Assembly: GCA_000469685.2 (NCBI GenBank)
Contig: LS997565.1
Coordinates: 37,537,819-37,601,818 of the forward strand
Length of the DNA: 64,000 nucleotides
Direction: 5' to 3'
Source of the DNA: Haemonchus contortus
Lineage: Eukaryota; Nematoda; Chromadorea; Rhabditida; Trichostrongylidae
The notes beneath the pieces were generated by a model. That model searched no databases. It saw only the letters and a program-made list of their open reading frames with translations, and was not told the DNA's origin. This document shows positions 45,501 to 57,590 of the stretch, piece after piece. Numbering within the stretch: position 1 is the stretch's first letter; each line of letters opens with the position of its first letter. The position numbers were made by a program, and so were the translations under genes.

Positions 45501-47460
45501 GTCCAACTTATAAATCGCTATATTGTAAAAGATAAGCCGCCCATGACCGATAGCCAAGGACTGCTACTACTGCGGCTAACCATATTCTAGAGGAACGACC
45601 GTGACAGCATTTCTGATGTCGCGCTCTGACTCTTTACTACTTACGACTTACATATGAGCTGGTCTAAAGCTATTGGTTAGTACAGGGACTTCCACCTTTG
45701 CTGTGACCATGATCAATCCATACAGCACGTAGTGATTACGATTTAGTCACGATCACTTTTTTCGTGATCGCTGCCACACTCCACCAAGCCGGTAATCCGC
45801 TAGGGTGTGGCAAAGGGCCGTATTACTGGGTGTAATAATTCCCCTGTACTCCACTATGATTTTTAGTACTTTACTGCAGGTGGTACCACTCACTGCGGCA
45901 GACATGCAGCGATAGTACTTGTAGCATAACTGCATCACTACTATGTCAGTTCAGTCTGAGCTATGAGTGAATAGCCCCAACCAATTCTAGAATCTGGTAA
46001 GGTGAACTGGCTACAGTAGTGGTTCCGCTCGTTCATACTAGCGACTTCGTCCATTCGCTGAACTGTTAGAATGACCAGGAGAGGGAAATGACCTAGTCCC
46101 AAGAGCAGCTCAGATCAAGTGGGAGGAAAAGGGGTGATTCGAGCCATTCCATTGATCTGGTAGGGAGAATAGGTCACAGGAATACTCTCGGTACTTCATC
46201 TGGAGACCGATATCTGTACCCATTTTGAGAACCTCAGGAAGCTGGAAGAAGATCCATTAATTCATCTGGGAGACTAAGCAACGCCTTTGCCTTCTCGAAA
46301 GTTTTTGAGGGGTGACATGACTCCGAGGAACTTTTGTAAGTTCTGTTGCCCCTGATTGAAACGTCGAGTACTCAGTCATATTAAACCTGAGCAGGAGCCG
46401 AAAGACTGGCGCACTCTGGAGATAGGCAGATTTACATCAGGAACTTTCTCTGTCTTCAAATTTCTCATCTGATATAAAATAGTAGACCGTGAACAATTGA
46501 TTGGGCGAGACGGATTTCGACCCACAGCAGGGTTCCAAGCCACTGCAAAGATATCGTTATGGGCACGGTAATATCCTATGCGGTAACTTACAGTATTGAG
46601 ACATCATAATCGAACAATTGTCATTTCAGATGCGTTGTTCACAGGCAACAGTCTGTCAGTTGTTTTGAAAACATCTTGTTTTTTGTGAAAGTAGCCAGAT
46701 TTTTTTTTCGGTTGAAGTCTGTTATTAAACAATCGGATCGGGTCGTGAAAAAGTGTTCGTAAAGCAAGACCAATCAATCAGGCGGACACAATCCAGGAAC
46801 ACGTTTTAGGGCAGGCGGCTGCTGGGCACACACTCTAGCTCCACTCATATCTCGTCATAGGAAGTTGTTTTTCACGTAGACATTCCAATATTGACTTCCA
46901 TCCGCGGAAGAAAGTCGGCTCCCAAGGTGTCCTTCACAATACAGGTTAGTTAAGTCTTCAAACAATAGCATCCTTCTGGCGTGATTGTAAAAAACTTCAT
47001 CTAAGCAAGTTATTTATTTGTTTACCTAACTTACATAGTGGCCTAATTAATTATTTATAATAGTTTGCTCGATTCTTCACAGTATAGGCTAGTTGGATTG
47101 TTGAAGGAAATACATACTAGTGGCATTGCCTGCTTCAGGCTGTGGGGGACATGATTTTTTCAATCGACTTGTTTATTTGTTTATTATTTGGTTTCTTCAC
47201 TCTTTGGTTTCTTTTTCGTTGGTTTCTTTTGGTTTTCTTAAACTCTTCACAAGAAGATTAGTGGAAATCCTATGTTATTAGCAGGCTTTTTTGCATGGCT
47301 AGCTAACCGTTAAGGAAGGTCACTCAATTGATGTTCACTCTTATTTATTTAGATGCCTGACTTGTTGATTTGTTCGTTTATTTATTCTGTTCAATTCTTC
47401 GCCACATAAGTCGCTTGAATTTTTCAAGTATTAGCATCCTTTTGCTGCTATTTCTCTAAC
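42597..47460. other. Gene-poor stretch
   Basis: No recognisable gene. A weak reversed SINE tail may lie at 43480-43590 (CTATTCAGAATCGTAGTGAC, then TTTGAATGCGGGTATG). Frames such as 44107-44379, 44644-44948 and 45084-45513 have no motif. Confidence 0.4.
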
Positions 47461-47690
47461 GGCAAGGTGGTGTAGTGGCAAGTAGCGCACTATTGAATTC
47501 ATGACCTGGGTATGGAAACCCACATCAAAACTCGCACTGGCCAACCCTTAAATCCATTCCTTCAGTTTCTTATTGGTAGTGGGAGGATAGAAGCGCTAAT
47601 CTGTACATCGGCTGGTTGCTATGTATAGACCACATGCGGTTTAAAATGCCCAACGATTCAGGATGGAAGTAGATTGTTAGGTTCATCAAA
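47461..47690 (+). repeat. SINE copy, near full-length
   Basis: The head AAGGTGGTGTAGTGGCAAGT and AGCGCACTA is one of the best in the window. The body includes AAATCCATTCCTTC, GTACATCGGCTGG and TATAGACCACATGCGGTT, and the tail is CGATTCAGGATGGAAGTAGA. Confidence 0.8.
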
Positions 47691-50676
47691 GAATGGGATC
47701 GAGTGACGTCGAAAGGCCATGCCCTTTTACTTGATATTTTTACATCATTAGGGCAAGGTAATGTCAAGGAGCACCGCTACCCTACTACTTACGGCAGTTC
47801 ACCCTTCACCGAATTCCGCCCAATAAACTCACATACTCAACAATGAACCTCTTGTGGAGGTGAAAATTTGCCTGGCAGTAGTTTAGGACTATTACAAAGT
47901 GGAGTGGTCCAACATTGTCTAGTAAAACAAGAACACTTGCCTATCGATATACAACTCGGAGTTACTGTGTAAGCCAAACAAGAGTCCAGAGCTCTTGTCA
48001 AAACAGAGAATGTCAAGTCCCAACAAAAGACTGTGCTTAAAGTAAACTGCAGGATGGGGGGGGGGGGGGGGGGGTGGGAGGGGAAAAGGATGAAGAGGTT
48101 TTGTGAGATTTATATGATTCTGCAGGATTCGTTGATCGAAGGCAATTTAAGTCAAGGAGTCTTCCTTGGGTTGGTACGGCCTGCAAGTTTGAGTGCTCGT
48201 GCGATTTTGGAGTGTAATCAGATTCGCGGCGCATCCCAAAAGCAGTGTTTGGTGCTTCCATTCCATCGATTCCCTTTAGTTTAATCGATAAGTGCAAACT
48301 TTTGCAGCCACCTTTTTTAGTGGCTGAGACTCCGCAACCACAAATATTGCATCGTTTCTCTTCCTTCTCCTAGTCACGACTAATTCTATTAGCCCACATG
48401 TGTTCCTCTCGAACGGAACCTATCTCGAACTGGAAGGTAATCGCAACAAGTATCTCCAAGATCCTAAGGAACACCGACTGATTTGAGTTCCAACGGGTTG
48501 TTCCAATGTGGTAACTCGCTAACTTTGGCCGTCGATCAATACGGGTGTTTTCATGCGCTAGCTGGACGTCGGGTGGGAGGTCTTCGACCCTCATCAAACA
48601 CCGTTTTGCCCGTGCTGTTGTCTCGTCTGTCCACAAAAATCGTCGACCGACATTTTTCGGAGCACCTCGTCAGCCTCTTCGGTGAGTCAGTCATGCCTAA
48701 GCACTAGTGTGAAGTCAGACAAACTGGTCTTCCCGGTGGAAAAAACCGATACGGCATTGGCAAGCAGCGGTATCTGTTCCCATCTTCCTCAGCCATAAGC
48801 CTGTCTATTGTGCCCAATAAGCGTTCCGTTATGGTCTATCGGAAAGAAGTGAAGGGTGAGTGGTGCGCAGCCGGCTGTTTAGCCAGCATCAATAGCTGAC
48901 GCAGGCAATTATGCCCGATCGGACATCGCTTCGGCGATTTTGGCATGTCGGATGTTAAAATTGCACTCAGCTGGGCTGCTCAGCTCCCACTCTCCACTCC
49001 TCTTAGGCGCCTCCTCTTCCGTAAAATCGTATAATCAGCTTTCCAACGCTTCGTGGATTCTTTCTCTGGGTAAGCGTCTCAGCACCCAAGCTCCTTCCCT
49101 GAAGCTCGTTGTTAGTGCTAGAAAATTCTGGAATTGTGGGTGATTAGATTATTGTCGAAACAGCTATTCTTGGTGCTCTCATGCTCTCCCTAATTGCCAT
49201 GCACGAAAACGGGATGACCTCGTCGATTGGCCCGGATTCTATTATAACGTGTTCGTCGTTCTCGGGTTATTGATTGTTGCCTGGGAGAGAGCACTGTTGC
49301 TCGCTCCCTTTCTGGCCGGGCTTCTCTAGCTGGATGCAAGAACCTGAGTGGCTTCATTATATTTGATGAGCTGCTCCCTCCCATGCTGCCTTCCTTAGCT
49401 TAGCGTGCTTCGTCCCGATTCGATTCGATGCTATCAGCTGTCATTGCATGTTCCCTTTCCAGTTTTCATTACAAATGTAAAGGTTCGTTGCATTCGCTGC
49501 CTAGCAGCCGACTGGTATTTGTCATGGGAAGATGTCCCATTCTCGTTCTACTTTTACTTCGTAATTCGTCGGTTCGAGGTCATATCGCCACTTTAACGCC
49601 AAAGATCCGTCTGAGCTGGTTGATCCTTCTCTTGCACGCCTTCCCATGGAAACAGGAAGGATTCGGTCCTCCGAGCAGGCTTGGACGACCTTACTTCACT
49701 TGAGATTTTTGTTAATTGTTTCATTTTGACTCTTAATAGGCAGTATATGTCATACTACGTCCAGTTCTATGTCTATTCTTCATTCCAATTGTTTCTGCTC
49801 GAAAAAAGCTTTTTCTGTTGTCTTTGCTCCGCTTGTCCTACTCCTGTGGGTGGGGTTTGTGAAGAGGGCGGGACCTTTACGTCTATTTGCTCGTCCGTGC
49901 CGCTTTGACCTCTGTTGCGGTTGGGTGCTTCAATCGGCTTGTCATATTTCTGAGAGCACGACCATGGAAAGGCGAATGTGTCTGATCATAGTTCTCTATC
50001 AGCCTTTCTTTTTATGAAATTATCGTCTAAGGGGCGGAGCTTGTGAGATGGGCGGGCTTTGACACTAGGGTGCGTCCCCTTAGCCTGATCCAATGAATAA
50101 ATTTCCAAAGAACAATTTTTTGAACAGATTCCTCAAACAGCTTCTTTTTCGAGTTTTTGCCTTTTGAAGGTCGTGCCTCCTCCCCCTCTTGACCTTGCAC
50201 TCACCTCAGCTTACGGACGTTTTGACGAGCGACATAGCTCATTTCGTGGTGCATGCCTGCATTTGCATTCTCGTCGTCGCCGAAACCATCCAGAACGTTA
50301 CGTATTCTCCCTGTGTTGAATATTTTCAATAGTGATTGTTTTGCGTTGTGTACACACACACCCATCCAGACTACAAACTGCCCCTGAGCGCACTTGGGCG
50401 AACACCCGACAACCGTTTTTATGTCAACGGTGGACTCTCGCAACATTCCGCCTTCCATCATCACTTACGATGAAAGCGATCTCGCACCAGCTTGTTCCAG
50501 ACATTTATTGTTGGACACTCGTTAGCAGCCTTTCACTCGCCCCTACGTCTGTCAACGGGGCGTTTTTAAGTGTTCCCCAGTGATTGGCATGTTTTATGGC
50601 CCTTCGCACAAATCGTTCAACTGAATAGGACACGTCTCATAGCAACGCTATGGAAATTATTAATTCGGCTTTACAG
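47691..50676. other. Unresolved region with possible exons
   Basis: From about 48380 to 50600 the sequence is GC-richer, and several segments are open in two or three frames with splice-like borders, for example 48373-48486 (plus), 49560-49690 (both strands) and 50201-50330 (minus, ending AAGCTGAG before GTGAGTG). Strand and frame could not be fixed by eye. It may contain upstream exons of the gene proposed at 50677-51127. Confidence 0.3.
48056..48074 (+). repeat. Run of 19 G
   Basis: Uninterrupted poly-G followed by TGGGAGGGG. Confidence 0.95.
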
Positions 50677-51127
50677 ATGAATTCGAGGCGGAGCTGATGA
50701 ATCGTAACGGAACCAGCCGATCACCGTCTGTCATACTGGCGGATGACAATCCTGCTTATTCTTATGGTTTTGGATCGCCGAAAAGAAACAATGCCGCCTC
50801 CGGAGGGTAAGCATCGCTTTCAAATCCATTTATCTAAGTGCTTTTGTTGTTCGTCGTACGGTTTATGTGGATCTTTCTTTTTCGTTCTTTCTTTCGTTCT
50901 TTCCTACCACCGACATTTCTTTGCATCGATTTTCCTGATTGTCAACGCTTCGTCTTTATTGAATAAGGCATGGTTGTTGCCCTTAGGTGATTTCGCTAAT
51001 CCGTTTTAGCCAGAGTATCCCAGGAACGAAATCTTCGAGAACACCTAAGCCCCTTCGCCAAAAATCTCCCCTCAAAGGATATCTTCTTCCCACTCTCTTC
51101 AATGACGGCCCACGTTTTGAGGTTTAG
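50677..51127 (+). CDS. Possible last two exons of an unrecognised gene (partial)
   Basis: Exon A (50677-50806) follows GGCTTTACAG and ends before GTAAGC. Exon B (51010-51127) follows CCGTTTTAG and ends in TAG. Phases agree across the 203-nt intron. Exon A enters with two bases of a split codon, then reads EFEAELMNRNGTSRSPSVIL, ADDNPAYSYGFGSPKRN. Exon B reads QSIPGTKSSRTPKPLRQKSP and ends DGPRFEV. The polar, Ser/Pro/Arg-rich sequence with an NPAY motif (NPxY type) and a C-terminal FEV (a possible PDZ ligand) would suit a cytoplasmic tail, but that is speculation. Upstream exons are not identified and the antisense strand is also open in exon B. Confidence 0.4.
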
Positions 51128-54100
51128 TTTCATTTCTCACTAAAAGGATCTATGAAAATAAGTTGTTCTGGCCATTCCTCCATCCTCGCAAGAAACAACG
51201 TTAACCGTATTTCTTTGGGGGGGGGGGGGGATTGCTCTGGTCATTTCGGATGAAAGTCCGTTTCACACCAGCTGAGACCTTTGCCTCATTGGAGTGATCA
51301 GCAACAGACCGGGTGAAGCGCTACAGCCACTGTTAGTACTGTACAAATGATGTATACCGTATATCCAGTAGATACAGTACCTTGGCAGTGGCAGAATAAG
51401 CATCGAAGTCCCAATGAATGCATTGGATGTTCATTGCATAGTCGTTGTGAACAAAACAGGATGTTTTCGCTGCCAATCATTTTATTTACATTTCTTTTAT
51501 TCCTTCCCGGACCTGATTGAGATCTGATCTTGCATGGGAGCAGTTTCTGGTGGGAAGCGGCTGGATGAGATGGGAGTTTCTGTAGCAAGAAAAGATCTCT
51601 TCCGGCTGCTACGGAAAGACTTTGACTGCCTTCACCGAGGCTTCGGCCTGTTAGTATATGGTGTGGGTAGAAGTAGTACGGCCCATCGGTAGATTGGGTG
51701 ACTTTTAGCGATTTATTTGGTTAGTGGGGAGTTTGCATTCCGCATTACCGGTTTTTAAAAAACCTTTTTTCGCAGACGGGTTCTATGGATGTACTCCTGA
51801 AATGAATCGATTCTATTACGATACAGCCCACTATACTCTGTGGGAATTCCCACGGAACTGGTTGAATTTATTGGAAAAAAAAACGCGAGAAATGGTGATT
51901 GCGTGAATAACCGTATTGTAAGTGAATCTCTTTTTTGTGAAACCTTTTTGGATGCTCGTTTCGATTAGGCATGTATATTCCCTTGAGTATCGTTTTTCCA
52001 TCGCCATTGAAGGAGCTGGATTCGTCTCTTCCTGGAAGAGCGCTGGCAGAAACCTTTCCTTAACCATCGCTCCCTTATGTTTACTTAGGACGCACTTCAA
52101 TAGCTTTTGCAAAATTCTAGGCTCCCAATGATGCTTCTAAGTTTTCAGGGACCAGGGAAACTTTTTTATCACAGGGTGGCGGATTCTGGGCAGAACTTCG
52201 GCGTCGGAAGGGACTTTAATCTGACTTCGACTTTTTATCAGACTTCACCATTTCTTGTTATTTCAATTTTGCAAGAGAAAACAGCTAGAGCAGGTTCATT
52301 CTCTGCCCAAGCCATACAGCTGGCTACATATTTGTTGATCGTTTGGAAGAGAACACCTACATTCTTATGAGCTTCCCTAAACAAGGCCGTCCTAGGTGAA
52401 ATAACGTATAGTACATCCAAATGGTCTCAAAATTCTGAATGAATATTGGATGCATGGCGCATAGTCGAGCTAACTGCCGATTTCAATTGTTTTGTATAAA
52501 TTTTTTCCTATATTCGATCGTTTTTGTTCTGCCTCCACATTGATTAACGAAAGTTCTTGGCAGAGCATTTGAACTCCACTTGTCTTCTCCTTCTTAATAG
52601 GTTTTATGCCATAGAAGGAGAGGGCGAGCAGAATTCGAAGGTCATTCATTTCTCAATGTATTCAAATTCCAATAGCTGTAATTTGAAAGGTTGACTTGTG
52701 ATGTATGGTAGAAAATGAAATAGCCCGAATCCTGTCAAAGAGAAGTGGATCGGGCCAATGGGTTTGGTTACCATAGCCACGAGCTGACAGATGGGAAATA
52801 TCCTTTTATTTTTTTGAGCTCGTTCCGTGAAGTGGTCATTATTCTCAGATAACATATTTGTAATGAAATGGTAACCGTATTCGGACTCCGATGGTGAATT
52901 ATTTGCAAATCATGCTTAGCCCTGGTCACTTCATAGCGCGGTACCCGGTTAGGCCCTTTCGTACCCCTTGCTCCTGTTGTTCTGGTCAAAGCGTTAATTT
53001 GAATAAAAAGCACGGATTAAGTGGGAATTATAAAAAAGGGGGTTATTGGAATACAAAAGTGGTGAAGTAATAGGTGATGAGGAGTGGTGCGAAATTATAC
53101 TGGAGCTTTAACTTTGAGGTAGGGTTAGGAATTTGAATAAAAAAGGAAATAACTTAATAAATAATCAATTATATGAATGATTACTAAGGATTGAAAGTGC
53201 AAGGATTTCTGGGCAGTAATAAAAGTGTCGTAAGGAGTCAGAATGATTTGGATCTTCTTCTTGTACTTTTCTCGAAGATGTTGATCCCAGGCAGTCGCAG
53301 GGTTGTCCCTGTTCTTGTCGGCCGTCGCCGTTTTCCCCGATCTGCAATATTTTCCACCACTACCTTGGTCTCAAAGTGGTCCCTCTTTATCGAGTCTCTT
53401 CACCTTTTCGTGGCTGATTTCCACCAAGTTTCATTTGAACTTCTTCATCCACATTCTACCCTTTTTCATTTTTCAACTAATTTTTTAACTGAGGTGTACT
53501 TTAGAACTGTTTGGGTCTCATCAATTTCAAATTTCTTCTTGGATTTGAGGTTTTGGTTGAAAATGGCGGCATTGTAGCGGAAAGTGTGGAAGGAAACAGG
53601 AAAGGCTCCCTTAAATTTCTGGCTACAGTATTCTCTTGGAGTGATGACCGTTCGTATTCTGACCATTACCCCTCATCTAACCTCTTTTGGGTAGGTTCAT
53701 ATTTGAAGACGGGAGCTACTCAGCTCTAACTCGCCTTAAGCCTACCTCTAGCTATCGGAGAAAAACTTTTCCTTGTCGATAGCTGGGCGATACAGAGTGT
53801 GAACCGGCGGCTCTTTCACAGCCTCTCTTGTGAACCTCACACAGATGTCAATGATCCTTCTCGCTGACGTCTAATGCGGCGTCTTTTCCTGTCGTGGACG
53901 ACAATCCCACAGCTTAGTATTGATTCTGAGTGAAAATTCGCTTACGCTACACTCGAGCGTTCTTTGTAGGTTTTACACTGAAACATTTTGTGACTCCAAC
54001 CGTTGTACACAACCTCCTCTCTTCGATTTTACTCGTGGCTTTAGTAATCTTTTTTTATTCTCTTTCAAAAAGCTAGGACGGAAAAAATGATAGACTTGCG

Positions 54101-54807
54101 CCAGACGATTTTTTCCGCAGAACTTCTTCCTAGGCTATGAGCCGGGGGGTTGATACGACTTCTAACCATTGTGGCTAACTATGGTTTCTCCAATAGTCAC
54201 GATAGGGTGAGCCCACAGGGGCTGGAACCACGCTCATCACCCTCATTATTTTGTAGGATCCTGTTCAAAATTTGCCGGTACGACATGGCGAGTTCTATGA
54301 TCTGAACCATGTCCAGGTCATAGAAATCGCTATGCCGTACCAGCAATGTCCGATTAGAGGACTTCGCCAAGTCGTATGTATCTGGCTTTTGGGCTTTCTT
54401 ACGGAGGTCTCCTTGTGAAGCAGCAGTGCTGGAACATTTTCTGAGTAACAGATGACATCCTCTGCAGCAAAAACAGAAGGCTGACTGATTAATTGCTTCA
54501 AAAAAAGTCGTCGTGTGGAACAAATTAGAATTTAACAAAAACAAAATTATCGATCATTCTGGGTAGTTCGAAATGCTTTGTTCAGCGTGAACATTAAGCC
54601 GCTTCATCTTTTTATGGGGGTGAGGCTATAGCGGCCCGTGAAGTACCATCTATCGCGTCAGGCTGAAGTGGGTGAAGTGGTTAAGAAGTGCCACGCACCG
54701 TGAAACTCATTTCCAAGAAATGAAGAGCTTTTATATTTCCGATGCAGACTTTAAATTTTGATGGTGCATAATGAGTTGATCATTACACTACACATTATTC
54801 GTATTTC
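51128..54807. other. No recognisable gene
   Basis: Frames such as 51724-51906 (plus; product contains DGFYGCTPEMNRFYYDTAHY) and 53191-53577 lack family matches. Plus-strand T-rich stretches give lysine-rich antisense frames that look coding only by composition. Confidence 0.35.
51217..51230 (+). repeat. Run of 14 G
   Basis: Uninterrupted poly-G tract after TTTCTTT. Confidence 0.95.
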
Positions 54808-54842
54808 CATTTATTTATTTATTTATTTATTTATTTATTTTA
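54808..54842 (+). repeat. (TTTA)n microsatellite
   Basis: About eight and a half tandem ATTT units. Confidence 0.95.
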
Positions 54843-54948
54843 TAGGCATGTTTTTACAGTTTTTGTTTTAGATTAGCCATAATTATTATAGCATGTATTA
54901 GTTATACTTCATTATAGCATGTTTGGTTATATTTTCGTAGTTTCATAA

Positions 54949-55220
54949 GGGTGGTGGTGATGTAGTGACAAGTAGCGCTTACCACACACGAATGCTCCAG
55001 AGATTGGATCCCGGATCGACACTGGCCCAGGTCAATCAACTTTCTATCCCTCGGATTTCAGTAAATCTCTATCATAGTTCTTCGGGAGAATAAATGATCT
55101 GGCGTGAGCATCAGGTGACCTTTTCGAGTCATTGTATAGGCCACATGCCCATTCGAGCTCCTGTACGATTTTTAATGCAAGTCGGGTGCGTAGCGCATAC
55201 CAAGAAACAGTCGATTGATC
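54949..55220 (+). repeat. SINE copy, near full-length
   Basis: The head GGTGGTGATGTAGTGACAAG and TAGCGCTTACC is followed by the B-box-like GATTGGATCCCGGATCGAC. The body contains CAGGTCAATCAACTTTC and GTCATTGTATAGGCCACATG, and the tail is ACGATTTTTAATGCAAGTCG. Confidence 0.8.
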
Positions 55221-56695
55221 CCAAACTAATCACACAGGTTTTATATTAATCGCAGTGAGCTCTTGTTACGAGAAAACTCCGATTTCCTTTATCATCAGCT
55301 TCTCGCAGTTCCTTGAACAGGGTGAATGCTCATTCAAAGGGCGTCCGTTGTCAAACGGAAGTCGAAAACATGGCGTAAGTCCAAACAACTGGTAACTGGA
55401 GCAGATGGTCTAGAGTTAACGTAGGGTGTTACAGAGATTTTTTTGTTGAAAATGATTTATACTCTATTTTTTATACAGTTATTAACCACAAGTAGCAAAG
55501 TTTGACAACTCAGGCCCAGCCCTATTTTTGGATGGGAAAATGAATTTTTCTGCCGTTGTTAACACCATACAATCTAATCAAATCAGTTACACTCACTTCC
55601 AGCTCTTCCATGTCTCAGTCTCATTCTTCTTCGTTTCCCACATTGTCTCCGCTAGCCTAGCTCGACCTCTCTTTTCCGTTCGCCAATTCTCCGTCACCAT
55701 CATCATCAGCAACCGACGAGCATGACTGCTGTTCTCGCCCCCCGTCATACGTCCAGCCCGCTAACCTATCGATTGCCTTTGTGTTTGAACCAAGCAGATC
55801 TTCTGTCTTCCCCATGCAATCTTCCTACACATCCTCATCCATTCGGCTCCACTTAAGCCACCTTAAAGGCTTCTTTGGCTATTTTCATTGTTTCGGCACT
55901 TTGTTTACCTTTTGCCTGACGGCCGAACACATTCACGCACCCGTGTGAGGTAGCTGGCTTTGACTGGCCAGATATCTGCTCCCTGAGGGGCAACCTTTGA
56001 GGGTCACAATAATTGTTGTCCATACAAATGCTGCATTACTATCGCAGAGCGAAAACGGCGACATTTCTCCGCTGAAATGTGATAGTACAGTGACGGGTTT
56101 TTCGCAGTGGGGACTCGATAGCATGACTAAAACATGCTTGAATTTCGGCCCGACTCAAATCCAACGGTACACATGTGAATCATCGTCCCGTTAAATTCTA
56201 CGAAAACAGTGACGTACGTACCTTTTACGGATTCGTTTACGATTTCAAACTGGGGCAATATAAAAACGGGGACGTGAAAACAAATTTTTGGAATAAATTT
56301 TTGGTCTCTAAAACATCCAGCCATTTGTCTATTTGATGCACAAACTGTACATGTCATCGAGTTTGAAGCCTTCGATGATATCGCGGAAATTTGAACCAGA
56401 AATGTAAACATACCAGGCTAAAAGAGGAAGTTTGCAGTGAATTGCTGTATTTTTGTAGAAGGAAGATATTTTCGATGGAGAAATTCTTTTCCTTCATTAT
56501 TTCGGATTGGGGCTCTTTCAACATTCTCGCTGGTTTCTATCTTAATAAGAGCAGCTATGTGCGTACGGTCAAGGTAGATTTATTAGAAAAAATATTAAAA
56601 ATATTTTCAGCTATGAAGGATATATGAATAAAAAGAATGTCAATTAAAGGATAAAGTTCTGGAGCATTAGGGGGACTCCGTTAGAGAGAATCACG
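55221..56695. other. No recognisable gene
   Basis: Short frames only. The frame at 55997-56194 and its antisense at 56411-56127 have no known motif. Confidence 0.4.
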
Positions 56696-56957
56696 TCAGA
56701 GGGATGCGACCACACATTCGACTTCCATTCAGACTCGTTGCGGAGTATTGAAAACGTAGGTAGCCTACACAATGAATAGCAGTATCCAGCTAATGTACAT
56801 GTCAGTGCTTTTATCCTCCTAGACAAGTCTGGTACCAATTCACCGACCCCGGAGGGATGGAAGGCTTGGTTGGCCTAGACGGGCATCGATCCGGGATTCG
56901 AACCCCTGACCGTGCGTGTGATATAGTGCGCCACCTGCCACTACACCACTTCGGCCT
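56696..56957 (-). repeat. tRNA-derived SINE, best-preserved copy
   Basis: On the minus strand the copy begins GGCCGAAGTGGTGTAGTGGC. TGGTGTAGTGG (56948-56938) fits a Pol III A box and GGTTCGAATCC (56904-56894) is a perfect B box. The body has CCAACCAAGCCTTCCATCCC, GGTACCAGACTTGTCTAGGA and AAAAGCACTGACATGTACAT. The tail has GAATGGAAGTCGAATGTGTG. No full tRNA cloverleaf forms outside the box region, so it is a SINE and not a tRNA gene. Confidence 0.88.
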
Positions 56958-57314
56958 TATTAAAGAAATACATTCAATATAATGCAGTAAACTTTAATAT
57001 GATACTGTGATCTTTCGCCAACTTCTTTCTTCTTCCTCTTCGCTTAGGAGCCGATTAATGCCCAATTTTTTCACTTTCGGACCCCACCATCCTTTTCCTA
57101 GAGTCGGTGGTCACTGAGGGTAGGTCGGTTGTCGAGGTAGGTAACCAAAACAACCTCCAATGCTACTGAGACAAGGTGCTTCTTCTCTAGATCCTCCCTT
57201 TTGGGTTGGCATTCGTATGAACGAAGATTTTTCCGCATCGTCCATAACTTTATCGTGTACACCCTGCACCTTCAGAGGAGTAGGGAGCCCAACACTGTTT
57301 GAATTCTACATATA

Positions 57315-57516
57315 CAGTGCGTAACAAAAGTATGTGGACACCCCAATATTTTCGTTCACCGGGCTTGCCAGCGAATTTTGAGCAATAAAACTTATACCAT
57401 TCGAATCCTGCTATGCGAAAACCTAGAATTACCTGTTCTTTTGAAATTTTCAAGTAGCTCTTGCTTTGTTTTAATTCGAGGGAAAAGTCTTCTTTGTAAC
57501 AAAAGTATGTGGACAC
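57315..57516. repeat. Left IR/DR end of the Tc1-like element
   Basis: Outer site 57315-57342 and inner site 57483-57516. The two share a 21-base unit beginning GTAACAAAAG in direct orientation. Confidence 0.95.
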
Positions 57517-57590
57517 CCGAGTCAGATCCGACTTTGGCGCGAAAATCCCGATGCGTTTCCGGTCATTTTTGAAATAACCGGTGTGTCATC

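Noticed and set aside
53165..53660. Lysine-rich minus-strand frames resembling exons
   Set aside because: Two competing frames look equally plausible, and the lysine richness follows from T-rich plus-strand DNA.
54808..54842. Possible structured or regulatory AT element
   Set aside because: It is a plain (TTTA)n microsatellite.
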